From Pseudomonas tumuqii (GTDB lineage: Bacteria; Pseudomonadota; Gammaproteobacteria; Pseudomonadales; Pseudomonadaceae), in contig NZ_JAAOJA010000005.1 of NCBI RefSeq assembly GCF_013184545.1, positions 62,001 to 126,000 of the forward strand: a stretch of 64,000 bases of DNA, read 5' to 3'. Shown here piece after piece: positions 9,034-17,608 of this stretch; positions within the stretch are counted from its first letter, which is position 1, and the number at the start of each line of letters is the position of its first letter. The translations under genes and the position numbers were made by a program. The notes beneath the pieces are model-generated. The model was not told where the DNA came from. It made no database searches and saw only the letters and a program-made list of their open reading frames with translations.

Positions 9034-9295
9034 TGATGTTCATCGGACAACTGGCCTGGGAAATCGGCAAAGCCCATGACCTGTGGACGGCGGCGGTGCT
9101 GCCTGGGGCGCTGAACTGCTTGCCAGGCTGACCGGCAAACCGGCGCACCTGACCCGGAGCCAGGTGCGCACCTTCTATGGCGTCAAACAGGAATACGCCA
9201 TCCGTAAGGCCTGTGAACAGGCTTACCAGCCCAAATCCCCCTCTGCGGCCTTGCGCGAAACCTTCGTGTATTTACAGCGGCGACAATCTGCTTGA
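9034..9295 (+). pseudogene. Remnant of a sugar-nucleotide epimerase-like gene (3' part)
   Basis: A frame from 9034 (MFIGQLAWEIGKAHDLW) stops at ~9129, while a second frame continues from about 9083 with AELLARLTGKPAHLT...RTFYGVKQEYAIRKA...ALRETFVYLQ. The second piece resembles the C-terminus of NAD-dependent epimerase/dehydratase proteins. I read this as a frameshifted 3' fragment. The match is from memory of family patterns and is weak. Confidence 0.3.
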
Positions 9296-9332
9296 GGCTG
9301 TGCGCTCTCACATCAACCGAACCTCACAGCCC

Positions 9333-9827
9333 ATGCCCAGCCATCCGGCCTTTACCTTGCGCGGTTACCACGCCCAGGATCTGCAGGCGTTAGTCGAGCT
9401 GTTCAGCGCCGCGGTGCATCAACTCGGCGCCGCTGACTATGAGCAGACCCAGCGCCAGGCCTGGGCACCGGCGCAAGCAGACATGCCCGCCTGGAAAACT
9501 CGTCTAGCGGCCCTGGAGCTGTTAATCGCCGAAGATAGCCGGCAACTCGCCGGTTTTATCGGTTTTACCAGCGATGGCCATATCGACCTGCTGTTCACCG
9601 CCCCGCGCTATGCGCGCCAAGGCGTAGCCGCGATGCTGTATGCGGCCGCGCAAACGCGCATAGAAGCCGCGGGGGCCACTTCGGTCTTTACCGAAGCCAG
9701 CCTGACGGCGCGACCCTTCTTTGCGCGCCAGGGCTTTTCTGTGGAACAGGCACAGACGGTGGTGCGCGGCGCTGTTACCTTGCAGCGCTTCGCCATGCGC
9801 AAGCCACTGCGCCCCCTGAATGGCTGA
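9333..9827 (+). CDS. GNAT family N-acetyltransferase
   Basis: 164 residues. The acetyl-CoA binding region is seen at YARQGVAAMLYAAA (an R/Q-x-x-G-x-A/G-like motif A) followed by a beta strand and FFARQGF near the C-terminus, as in GNAT enzymes. The substrate is unknown. The ATG at 9333 is preceded by only a weak ribosome site; the frame is open further upstream into the pseudogene region, but without GNAT features. Confidence 0.75.
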   Translation: MPSHPAFTLRGYHAQDLQALVELFSAAVHQLGAADYEQTQRQAWAPAQADMPAWKTRLAALELLIAEDSRQLAGFIGFTSDGHIDLLFTAPRYARQGVAAMLYAAAQTRIEAAGATSVFTEASLTARPFFARQGFSVEQAQTVVRGAVTLQRFAMRKPLRPLNG

Positions 9828-9850
9828 GCGACAGCCAGCCCGGAGTAGCC

Positions 9851-10087
9851 ATGACTCATCTGACCTGGACGGGGCTTGCACTGGTACTGCTGGCAGTCGC
9901 GGCTCTGGCCTGCTGGAACTGGCGCAGTAACCGCCAACTCCAGCAGCTGGATCAGCGCATCCGCCGGCAGCGCGAATTGCTCGAGCAAATCGACAGCGTG
10001 CTGGAAAACCCGCACCTCAGCGAAGAACAACAGCTGATCAGGAGCGAAGCCCTGCTGGCCAAGCTGCGGGAAAGCAGCAAGCCCTGA
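9851..10087 (+). CDS. Small membrane-anchored coiled-coil protein
   Basis: 78 residues: an N-terminal transmembrane helix (about residues 6-24) followed by a charged, Gln/Leu-rich segment (QLQQLDQRIRRQRELLEQ) likely to form a coiled coil. No family recognised. A CGGAG ribosome site precedes the ATG. It lies 23 bp after the GNAT gene on the same strand and may be cotranscribed. Confidence 0.55.
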   Translation: MTHLTWTGLALVLLAVAALACWNWRSNRQLQQLDQRIRRQRELLEQIDSVLENPHLSEEQQLIRSEALLAKLRESSKP

Positions 10088-10151
10088 ACGGCCGTCGCAG
10101 TGGCCGCGACCGCAAGCCCTGGCAGGCACCGAGCTGCGCGACGCGCCATCT

Positions 10152-10167
10152 ATATCTTAAGAGATAT
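10152..10167. promoter_or_regulatory. Operator-like inverted repeat
   Basis: ATATCT-TAAG-AGATAT, 6-bp arms around a 4-nt centre, stands out as AT-rich in GC-rich surroundings, 72 bp before the start of the next gene. It may be an operator or part of a promoter. Confidence 0.3.
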
Positions 10168-10238
10168 GGTCAAGAGCCGACGACGCGTGGCAGTGTGGGC
10201 TATCGCATCGCTCATTTTTTTCGTACGGATGGACTGTC

Positions 10239-10643
10239 ATGGATATTGCCGAATTCGCCGACCTGCTGGCCGCCGCCAAGGCCCAGCCGGAACCGCAACG
10301 CTTGCTGCTGGTGTTCGTTTCCGCCGAGCTGCCGGAAGATGCGACCGAAGAGGAACGCCAGCGCCACGCCGAGAACCAGGGCGGCTCGCTCAAGCCGGTG
10401 CTGTGCGTCGACAAGCTGCCGGACGAGCTGGTGGATTTTGCCGGGCTGCTGGCCGAGTCCAGCCGTACCGGGGTGGCCTGGGACCTGGTGTTCGCCGCCG
10501 GCCTGGCCGGGCGCGCAGGCATGGTGCCGAGCAGCGACGAGGCTGAGCAGCCCTTGAAGATGATGGTCGGGGCCATCGAGGCCGGCAGCATCGGCAACTT
10601 CGTCGCCTTCGACCGCGAGGGGCATGCGGTGAGTTTCTACTAG
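10239..10643 (+). CDS. Conserved hypothetical protein
   Basis: 134 residues, acidic, cytoplasmic, no membrane segment. Begins MDIAEFADLLAAAKAQPEPQRLLLVFVSAELP and ends REGHAVSFY. I recognise it only as a conserved protein of pseudomonads, sometimes labelled as a ribonucleotide reductase subunit without any visible basis: no radical, Cys or nucleotide motif is present. Upstream lies the 16-bp inverted repeat at 10152. Confidence 0.6.
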   Translation: MDIAEFADLLAAAKAQPEPQRLLLVFVSAELPEDATEEERQRHAENQGGSLKPVLCVDKLPDELVDFAGLLAESSRTGVAWDLVFAAGLAGRAGMVPSSDEAEQPLKMMVGAIEAGSIGNFVAFDREGHAVSFY

Positions 10644-10905
10644 CCGCCGATCGAATCAAACCCTGTGAGTATCCCGTTACGCGTTGCTGCTGGCCCCGGA
10701 TCTCGATGCCGGGGTAGCGCGGGCAGGAGGCGTTTGGTGCGCCCGGCGCTCCCTACCCGAGCCGGCGCCAACGCCTCTTTCCTGTACCTGTCGAACGAGC
10801 GGCCCGCTGCGCAAGTAGCAACGACTTAGTGCCAAGGTTGGCTGGCTCGCTGCGCGTCCCCATGTGAAGGTCCCTGGACTGGTAAACCACAACAGGGAGG
10901 TCCGG

Positions 10906-11628
10906 GTGAAAGACGCAGAATTGTGCCGCTGGTTGCTGGAAGTGAACGAGCCCTGGGAGGTCAGCCGGGTTCGTGTCGATACCCACAGCCGCGAGCTGCA
11001 TGCCTACCTGAGCACCGGCAAAACCTGGTTCGGCCGCTACCTCGGCGAACAGCCGCGCTCACGCTGGCGGCATCTCAATATCGGCGCCTACAAGACCTAT
11101 ATCCATGCCAGCCTGCCAGAGCAGGACGGCCAGGCAGCGCAAGCCTTCCTCGGTAAAAGCGCCAGCGACTTCACCCATGGCCTGGCCCGACGGGTGATCC
11201 AGTGCCTGCAGGATGGCCTGCGCTATCGCCAGGTCTGCGCCCTGCTGGATATCGACATTCACCTCGCCTGGCAGATTAAGCATGCGATCGAGTCCGGCCA
11301 GTTGGCCGCGACGGATACGGACCTGCGGGCGCGCCTGCAACTGGACGATCCGGCGGGGCAAACCGCCAGCACGATTCCCGCCAGCGACGACGGCATATGG
11401 CTGCGCCTGCTGGCGCTGGATTGCCCGTTCGAGATTCGCCTGCTGAGCCTGAAACTGCTGCTGGCTCGCGCCCGCCAGGACTTTGCCAGGGCCCATGACC
11501 CGGATATGCAGAGCCTCAGGATCAACGAACTGCGACGCTTCTTCATCAAACACGAAAAGCACCTGGAGCATGAGATCGCCCAGCTGAACAACGACCGGCA
11601 GCAGGCCACGGAGGGCGACCAGCCATGA
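10906..11628 (+). CDS. Protein with ISL3-transposase-like N-terminal domain, no catalytic domain
   Basis: 240 residues. I start at GTG 10906, preceded by AGGGAGG at 5 nt. Residues ~8-70 (EVNEPWEVSRVRVD...RWRHLNIGAYKTYIHASLP) resemble the N-terminus of ISL3-family transposases, where WxHLN...YLHARVP is typical. The zinc-binding cysteines and the DDE domain are missing. The rest is helical and rich in Leu, Arg and Gln. It may be a domesticated DNA-binding protein. It overlaps the next gene by 4 nt (ATGA), so it is coupled to 11625-12620. The ISL3 relationship is my pattern recognition, not a search result. Confidence 0.5.
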   Translation: MKDAELCRWLLEVNEPWEVSRVRVDTHSRELHAYLSTGKTWFGRYLGEQPRSRWRHLNIGAYKTYIHASLPEQDGQAAQAFLGKSASDFTHGLARRVIQCLQDGLRYRQVCALLDIDIHLAWQIKHAIESGQLAATDTDLRARLQLDDPAGQTASTIPASDDGIWLRLLALDCPFEIRLLSLKLLLARARQDFARAHDPDMQSLRINELRRFFIKHEKHLEHEIAQLNNDRQQATEGDQP

Positions 11629-12620
11629 GCAACGCCACAGCGACAAGCGTACTGCTGGATCTGCGCCAGGCCAGCGCCCTAATCGAACGCGGCGAAACCC
11701 TGGCCATCGCCGGCCACCTCGAGTGCCTGGCGGCGCTGCCCAAGGGTAACTGGATCGGCGGCACCACCCCCTACTTCATGGCCAGCGAGGGCGGCACCTG
11801 TCGCCTCGACCGGGTGTTCGTCCAGCCCTTCGGCCAGCAGGTCGGCGAGATCGCCTGCTATGACCGCGAGCGGCTACCGCACATGCTCGAAGACGCCCCG
11901 GAAAATGGCTTCAGCATCGTCATTCTGCCGGCCGGCAGTGCCGTGCTCGAGGACTATGCCCGCGAGGCACCGAATTACCCGGACATGTACATCAAGCCGA
12001 TTGCCGGCTGGGTGGCGGGCGTGCACCTGGATCAGCTGGGCAGCGCCCAGGCCCAGGTGATCGACGGCCGCAGCGGGCGCTGTTACGTCGACCAGGCCAT
12101 CGTCCTGCACATCCCCCTGCCGCCCGACCAGACGGCGCTGGTGCATGCGGTGAACCTGTTCAAGCCCGGCGCGGGACCGACGCTGAGCTTCGACGAGACC
12201 GGCTTTGCCGCCCGCGACTGCCTGATCGATGGCGTGCGCGGCAGCTTGCTGGAGCTGATTCGCGAACGCGGCATCGACACCCGCCTGCCGCTGGTGGCCG
12301 ACTACTGCGGGGCCATGATCAATGTCAGCATCCAGTCGCTGGAGTCAGAGCCGGGTCTGGTGTCCTTCTACGCGCCGGTGTTTGCCGGGGTGGACTACCG
12401 TTTCGCCGACGCGGTCGAGGACTACAGCGCGCGCTTTCTGCAGGCCATGCCCCGCGACGGCGGGCCCATCCTGTTCGGCTGCAACTGCATCCTCAACTAC
12501 CTCTATTCGCAGTTGCAGGGCCGCCAGACGGCGCGACTCACCGGCCCCATCACCTTCGGCGAAGTCGCCTACCAGCTGCTCAACCAGACGGCGGTCTACC
12601 TGACGCTCGAGCACAACTGA
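11625..12620 (+). CDS. Conserved hypothetical protein
   Basis: 331 residues, cytoplasmic, no signal peptide. Conserved-looking blocks include GNWIGGTTPYF (about 46-56) and LFGCNCILNYLYSQL near the C-terminus, with paired cysteines in GCNC. I do not assign a function; the GTTPYF and GCNC blocks vaguely recall FIST-type ligand-binding proteins. The overlapping start with the gene before it and the 124-bp gap to the cNMP/CBS gene suggest a shared regulatory role. Confidence 0.55.
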   Translation: MSNATATSVLLDLRQASALIERGETLAIAGHLECLAALPKGNWIGGTTPYFMASEGGTCRLDRVFVQPFGQQVGEIACYDRERLPHMLEDAPENGFSIVILPAGSAVLEDYAREAPNYPDMYIKPIAGWVAGVHLDQLGSAQAQVIDGRSGRCYVDQAIVLHIPLPPDQTALVHAVNLFKPGAGPTLSFDETGFAARDCLIDGVRGSLLELIRERGIDTRLPLVADYCGAMINVSIQSLESEPGLVSFYAPVFAGVDYRFADAVEDYSARFLQAMPRDGGPILFGCNCILNYLYSQLQGRQTARLTGPITFGEVAYQLLNQTAVYLTLEHN

Positions 12621-12744
12621 ACGACCCGTGACCGAGAAACCATCGCCTGCCCGGCGCTGGACGCGTTATGGTTAGCAGGCCATCACGAACCAGCCAGGGC
12701 GCGACGGGCGCCGCTCGACCGCCCGCCACCCTCAAGAGGCCCGC

Positions 12745-14652
12745 ATGCAGATCGAGTTGATCGAAATCCGCGACCACCTGCAGCGCTTCCCCCCCTTCGA
12801 CGGACTGCCCGAAGACAGCCTCGACGAGATCGCCCGCCAGGTGGAGGTCGCCTACTTCAAGGCCGGTAGCGAGATCCTCAGCTTCGGTGCGCAGATCCAC
12901 GAGCTGCACTATGTGCGCAGCGGCGCGGTGGAGATCTACCGTCGCAGCGGCGCCCTCTACAATCGCCTGACCGAGGGCGACATCTTCGGCCAGTTCGGCC
13001 TGCTGCGCGGGCACAAGGTGCGGCTGCCGGCCCGTGCCATCGAAGACAGCCTGATCTATTTCATTCCCGGCCGCCTGTTCGAGCAGCTCTGCGAGGCCCA
13101 TGACTTCTTCGCCGACTTCGTCGAGGCCGAGGGCCAGTCGCGCCTGAAGTCGGCGGTGGACAGCCAGGGCAAGGCCAGCGAACTGATGAAGATCAAGGTG
13201 CGCCGGCTGGTCTCCCGGCAAGCGGTCAGCGTGCCCCTGGACACCCCGGTGCAGCAGGCCGCGCGGGTGATGACCGAGCAGAGCGTGTCCTCCCTGGTGA
13301 TCGTCGACCCACAGGCCAGCGGGTCCGAGCCCAGCGACATGCCGGCAACCGAGCAACAGGGCCAGCTGATGGTCGGCATCGTCACCGACCGCGACCTGCG
13401 CTCCCGGGTAGTGGCCGAGGGCCTGGCCGCGAACACCCCGGTCAGCCAGGTGATGACGCCCAGCCCGATCACCCTGCAGGCCGACGCCTCGGTGTTCGAG
13501 GCCATGCTGTGCATGCTGCGGCATAACATCCATCACCTGCCGGTGGTGTACCGGCGGAGGCCGGTGGGGGTGATCAACCTGGCGGACATCATCCGATACG
13601 AATCGCAAAGCAGCCTGTACCTGGTCAACAGCATCTTCAACAGACAGTCGGTAGCCGAGCTCAAGGCCTTGCTGCCGGACTTGCGCGCCACCTTCGTGCG
13701 CATGGTCAACGACGAGGCCAGCGCGCACATGATCGGCAGCGCCATGTCGGGCATCGGCCGCAGTTTCACCCAGCGCCTGCTGGAGCTGGCCGAGCAGCAG
13801 TTCGGCCCGCCGCCGGTGCCCTACTGCTTCATGGCCCTGGGCTCCATGGCCCGCGACGAGCAACTGCTGGTCACCGACCAGGACAACGCCCTGGTCCTCG
13901 ACAACCGCTTCGACCCGCGGGTCCACGACGAGTATTTCCTCAAGCTGGCGACCTTCGTCAGCGACGGCCTGGCGGCCTGCGGCTACAGCTACTGCAAGGG
14001 CGGGATCATGGCCACCAACCCCCAGTGGCGCCAGCCGTTGCGGGTGTGGAAGGGCTATTTCAACCAGTGGATCGACCGCCCCAACCCGCAGACCCTGCTC
14101 AACAGCTGCATCTTCTTCGACCTCGACAGCGTCCATGGCGAAACCGAGCTGGTCGAGAGCCTCAAGGATCTGCTCGCGGAAAAGGCCAGCCGCAACCCGC
14201 TGTTTCTCGCCAGCCTGGCGCGCAATGCCCTCAACCGCACCCCGCCGCTGGGCTTCTTCCGCACCTTCGTGATGGAAAAGGATGGCCAACAGAACAACAT
14301 CATCAACCTCAAGGGTCGCGGCACCGCGCCGCTCACCGACCTGATCCGCGTGCACGCCCTGGCCTGTGGCTCCAAGGCGCAGAACTCCAACGAGCGGCTG
14401 GACGCCATCGCCGCCACCAAGCTGATGCCCCAGGAGGCCATCAGCAAGCTGCGCTACGCCCTGGAGTTCCTCTCCATCGTGCGCATCCGCCATCAGGCCA
14501 TGGACCTCGAGGCCGGCCGCGAGCCGGACAACTACATCGAGCCGGAAAAGGTCTCTGCCAGCGAGCGTTACAACCTCAAGGAAGCCTTCCAGGTGCTCAG
14601 CAATGCGCAGAAATTCCTGCGCTTCCGCTACCCGGCAAGCTGTTCCCTGTGA
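12745..14652 (+). CDS. cNMP-binding / CBS / DUF294 nucleotidyltransferase-like protein
   Basis: 635 residues, cytoplasmic signalling protein. A cyclic-nucleotide-binding domain (about 15-120, with GDIFGQFGLL at 78-87) is followed by two CBS motifs (about 150-290; MTEQSVSSLVIVD, VMTPSPITL), then a DUF294 GlnD-like nucleotidyltransferase domain with the signature GSMARDEQLLVTDQD (366-380) and a C-terminal helical DUF294_C region. The family is common next to acetate-related genes and is thought to sense adenine nucleotides. Its last codons overlap the GTG of the exonuclease gene, indicating coupling. Confidence 0.85.
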   Translation: MQIELIEIRDHLQRFPPFDGLPEDSLDEIARQVEVAYFKAGSEILSFGAQIHELHYVRSGAVEIYRRSGALYNRLTEGDIFGQFGLLRGHKVRLPARAIEDSLIYFIPGRLFEQLCEAHDFFADFVEAEGQSRLKSAVDSQGKASELMKIKVRRLVSRQAVSVPLDTPVQQAARVMTEQSVSSLVIVDPQASGSEPSDMPATEQQGQLMVGIVTDRDLRSRVVAEGLAANTPVSQVMTPSPITLQADASVFEAMLCMLRHNIHHLPVVYRRRPVGVINLADIIRYESQSSLYLVNSIFNRQSVAELKALLPDLRATFVRMVNDEASAHMIGSAMSGIGRSFTQRLLELAEQQFGPPPVPYCFMALGSMARDEQLLVTDQDNALVLDNRFDPRVHDEYFLKLATFVSDGLAACGYSYCKGGIMATNPQWRQPLRVWKGYFNQWIDRPNPQTLLNSCIFFDLDSVHGETELVESLKDLLAEKASRNPLFLASLARNALNRTPPLGFFRTFVMEKDGQQNNIINLKGRGTAPLTDLIRVHALACGSKAQNSNERLDAIAATKLMPQEAISKLRYALEFLSIVRIRHQAMDLEAGREPDNYIEPEKVSASERYNLKEAFQVLSNAQKFLRFRYPASCSL

Positions 14653-15386
14653 AGCGGCCCGGTGTCCCGCGTAGAACCACTCATGCAGCACCTGCGGACT
14701 GGCAGAACCTCTTCACCCGGCTCGCGCAAACGGCCAAGGATCCACGTCTGAGCGCCTTCTATCAGGCCGGCGCGGTGGCCGCCGACACCCCGCTGGAGCA
14801 GGTGCCGCTGGTGGCGCTGGACGTGGAAACCACCGGCCTGGATTGCCGCCGCCACTCGATCGTCAGCCTCGGCCTGGTGCCCTTCAACATGGCGCGCATC
14901 CGCTGCGGCCAGGCGCTGTACTGGGTGGTCAAGCCGGTTTCCGAGCTGAGCAGCGAGTCGGTCACCTTCCATCACATCACCCACAGCGACATCCGCGATG
15001 CACCCAGGCTGACGACCATTCTCGGCGAACTGCTGACGGCCATGGCCGGCAAAGTGATGGTGGTGCATTACCGCACGCTCGAGCGCGGCTTTCTCGACCA
15101 GGCGGTCCGTCAGCATCTGGGCGAGGCGCTGCACTTCCCGGTGATCGACACCATGGAACTGGAGGCCCGGCTGCACCGCCGTCAACGCCAGCCGGGCTGG
15201 CTCGACCGCCTGTGCGGCCGCCAGCCGACCTCCATCCGCCTGGCCGACAGCCGCCTGCGCTATGGCCTGCCGCTGTACCAGGCGCACCACGCCCTGACCG
15301 ATGCCCTGGCCACGGCGGAGCTGTTGCAGGCGCAGGTCGCCAGCCACTATTCGCCGACCACACCGGTCGGCGCGTTGTGGAGCTGA
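14649..15386 (+). CDS. DEDDh 3'-5' exonuclease (DnaQ/PolC epsilon-like)
   Basis: 245 residues. Starts at a GTG that overlaps the preceding TGA. Exo I is ALDVETTGLD (56-65), giving D58 and E60; an Exo II-like segment is VVHYRTLERGFLD; Exo III is HHALTDALATAELL, with the His and Asp expected of DEDDh enzymes. This gene-pair arrangement (DUF294 protein plus exonuclease) is frequent in Pseudomonas. The biological substrate is unknown. Confidence 0.8.
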   Translation: MKRPGVPRRTTHAAPADWQNLFTRLAQTAKDPRLSAFYQAGAVAADTPLEQVPLVALDVETTGLDCRRHSIVSLGLVPFNMARIRCGQALYWVVKPVSELSSESVTFHHITHSDIRDAPRLTTILGELLTAMAGKVMVVHYRTLERGFLDQAVRQHLGEALHFPVIDTMELEARLHRRQRQPGWLDRLCGRQPTSIRLADSRLRYGLPLYQAHHALTDALATAELLQAQVASHYSPTTPVGALWS

Positions 15387-15406
15387 GCGGGTTGTTGCGC
15401 ATCATC

Positions 15407-15494
15407 TTGTGGGAGGGGCTGGGCGACACTCCGCTTTAGCCGCGAGTTCTTAACCAGAGGGCCAAAAGCATCGCGGCTAAAGCCCCTCCCACAA
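15407..15494. repeat. Intergenic nested inverted repeat
   Basis: TTGTGGGAGGGGCT (15407-15420) pairs perfectly with AGCCCCTCCCACAA (15481-15494). Inside, CTTTAGCCGCGA (15434-15445) pairs with TCGCGGCTAAAG (15471-15482). This is a common Pseudomonas intergenic family. It lies between the exonuclease gene and the shared terminator. Confidence 0.7.
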
Positions 15495-15545
15495 TGATTG
15501 CTGTGGTGGCTCAAGCGGCCCAGCCCTGCGTAATGTCGCTCACAA

Positions 15546-15569
15546 AAAACGCGCCCGAAGGCGCGTTTT
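15546..15569. terminator. Bidirectional rho-independent terminator
   Basis: AAAACGCGCC-CGAA-GGCGCGTTTT: GC stem with flanking A and T runs on both strands, between the convergent exonuclease and BCCT genes. Confidence 0.85.
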
Positions 15570-15586
15570 GCATTACCCAGCAGCAG

Positions 15587-17254
15587 TCAGCGCGGCTCGC
15601 TCAGCAAGCCTTTGACGATCGACACGCAGCCCACCAGCAAGACGATGGTGAACGGCAGGCCGGTGGACACCGCCATCGCCTGCAAGGCCACCAGGCCGCC
15701 GCCAAGCAGCAGGGCGATGGCGACCACGCCCTCCATGATGGCCCAGAAGGCCCGTTGCGGAATCGGCGCATTGACCTTGCCGCCGGCGGTGATGGTATCG
15801 ATCACCAGCGAGCCCGAGTCCGACGAGGTGACGAAGAACACGATCACCAGGACGATGCCGATAAAGGAGCTGATCTCGGCCAACGGCAACTGCTCCAGCA
15901 TGACGAACAGCTTCAGCTCCAGCGCGGCATCCTCCACCCCGGTGAAACCGGCGCCGACCAGTTGGCCAATGCCGGTGCCACCGAAGGCGGTCATCCACAG
16001 CACCGAGGCCAGGGAAGGCACCAACAGCACCGCCACCAGGAACTCGCGCACCGTGCGACCGCGGCTGACCCGGGCGATGAACATGCCGACGAAGGGCGAC
16101 CAGCTGATCCACCAGGCCCAGTAGAAGGCGGTCCAGCCCTGGCTGAAGTTGGCGTCTTCGCGGCCGATGGGGTTGGACAGCTCGGGCAGATAGGCCAGGT
16201 AGCTGCCCAGGTTGCTGAAGAAGCCGGTGACGATCGCCAGCGTCGGACCCACCAGAATGATGAAGCCGAGCAACAGGATGGCCAGCACCATGTTGATTTC
16301 CGACAGGCGCTTGACGCCCTTGTCCAGGCCGGCCAGTACCGACATCAGGGCAATCGCGGTAATGCCGATGATCAGCAGCACCTTGCTGGTATCGTTCGCG
16401 GTAATGCCGAACAGGTGATCGAGGCCGGCAGCCGCCTGCTCGGCGCCCAGGCCCAGGGAAGTGGCCAGGCCGAACAGGGTGGCGAACACCGCGAGGATGT
16501 CGACCACATGCCCCGGCCAGCCCCACACCCGCTCACCGAGCAGCGGGTAGAAAATCGAGCGGATGCTCAGCGGCAGGCCCTTGTTGAACGAGAACAGCGC
16601 CAGGGCCAGGGCCACAATCGCGTAGATCGCCCAGGGGTGCAGGCCCCAGTGGAAGATGGTGGAGGCCATCGCCAGGCTCGCGGCCTCCTGCGCATTGCCG
16701 GCGGCGGCGCCCAGCGGCGCCCAGTCGGTGCGCAAACCATCCTCGCCGAGACTGACTCCGCCCATGGCCGAGGAAAAGTGCGACATCGGCTCGGCCACGC
16801 CATAGAACATCAGGCCGATGCCCATGCCCGCGGCGAACAGCATGGAAAACCAGCCGGCATAGGAATAGTCGGGCGTCGCCTCCTTGCCACCCAGGCGTAC
16901 CTTGCCCAGCGGCGAGACGATCAGAAACAGGCAGAGCAGGACGAAGATATTGGCCGAACCGAGAAAGAACCAGGCCAGGTTAGCGGTCAGCCAATCGCGC
17001 ATGGCACCGAACAGCGGTTCGACTTGGCTTTGCAACGCCAGGGCCAGGACCACGAACAGCACCACGGTCAGGGCCGAGATACTGAAGACCTTGCCGTGGA
17101 TATCCAGGTTGAACAGGAACCGGCCCTTGATGTTGTCCTGGCCGACCACATAGTCGGTATCGATCAGATTGGCAGCCCCGCTCGGGGCCGGAATGCCACC
17201 CGGTATTTCCGCTTCTGGCTGTGGCGTCGTGTCATGCAAAGGGGGTCTTCCCAT
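15587..17254 (-). CDS. BCCT family glycine betaine/choline-type transporter
   Basis: 555 residues, about twelve membrane segments after a ~45-residue polar N-terminus. Imports quaternary amines such as glycine betaine. The motif WAWWISWSPFVG and the following FIARVSRGRTVREF match the BCCT signature, with the Trp cluster used for betaine binding. The glycine-rich MGIGLMFYGVAEP segment is also typical. I start at ATG 17254, preceded by AAGGAG, rather than 21 nt upstream. A perfect 19-bp palindrome lies ~78 bp upstream. The substrate is likely glycine betaine, choline or carnitine; sequence alone does not decide. Confidence 0.85.
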   Translation of the reverse strand: MGRPPLHDTTPQPEAEIPGGIPAPSGAANLIDTDYVVGQDNIKGRFLFNLDIHGKVFSISALTVVLFVVLALALQSQVEPLFGAMRDWLTANLAWFFLGSANIFVLLCLFLIVSPLGKVRLGGKEATPDYSYAGWFSMLFAAGMGIGLMFYGVAEPMSHFSSAMGGVSLGEDGLRTDWAPLGAAAGNAQEAASLAMASTIFHWGLHPWAIYAIVALALALFSFNKGLPLSIRSIFYPLLGERVWGWPGHVVDILAVFATLFGLATSLGLGAEQAAAGLDHLFGITANDTSKVLLIIGITAIALMSVLAGLDKGVKRLSEINMVLAILLLGFIILVGPTLAIVTGFFSNLGSYLAYLPELSNPIGREDANFSQGWTAFYWAWWISWSPFVGMFIARVSRGRTVREFLVAVLLVPSLASVLWMTAFGGTGIGQLVGAGFTGVEDAALELKLFVMLEQLPLAEISSFIGIVLVIVFFVTSSDSGSLVIDTITAGGKVNAPIPQRAFWAIMEGVVAIALLLGGGLVALQAMAVSTGLPFTIVLLVGCVSIVKGLLSEPR

Positions 17255-17331
17255 GTGGAGTTCTCCTTGAGGCATTTAACTCGCTGGCAAGCACAAGAAG
17301 GACGGATACGCCCAACTTACAACTCCTCGCG

Positions 17332-17350
17332 ACCGGAAAACTTTTCCGGT
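17332..17350. promoter_or_regulatory. Perfect 19-bp palindrome upstream of the BCCT gene
   Basis: ACCGGAAAA-C-TTTTCCGGT. Its position in the upstream region of the transporter gene suits an operator. A second hairpin, TGCCGGCC-ACA-GGCCGGCA, lies at 17384-17402. The 354-bp gap 17255-17608 otherwise holds only the MITE-like element. Confidence 0.4.
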
Positions 17351-17431
17351 TAGCCGGCCAGGGTAACAGGCCTACCCCATGCCTGCCGGCCACAGGCCGG
17401 CATTCGCAGGCCAAATGCCGTCATCCACCGA

Positions 17432-17527
17432 CTCGGAGCTTGTGAAAAAATCCAGCGCAGCCGCGGGCGTTTGGAGGCGTTCGCAGAGACAGTCGCAGTA
17501 GGCGAGAGTTTTTTCACAAGCTCTGAG
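17432..17527. repeat. MITE-like element, short version
   Basis: Terminal inverted repeats GAGCTTGTGAAAAAA (17436-17450) and TTTTTTCACAAGCTC (17509-17523) are perfect over 15 bp and extend to ~19 bp with one mismatch. The body is ~58 bp and non-coding. The right 32 bp equal the reverse complement of 1369-1400. No target duplication is obvious. Confidence 0.65.
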
Positions 17528-17608
17528 GACTTGGCGCATGCCGCCCTGTTGGTGCCACACTGCAGGGGTAACAGATTCGCCACCCGGCATCAGCGCACAG
17601 GAACCGGC

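Noticed and set aside
10239-10643. Ribonucleotide reductase subunit annotation
   Set aside because: 134 residues with none of the catalytic Cys, radical or ATP-cone features of that enzyme.
12580-14691. Open frame of ~700 codons antisense to the cNMP/CBS protein
   Set aside because: Same GC artefact; no recognisable domain, while the plus-strand protein has clear motifs.
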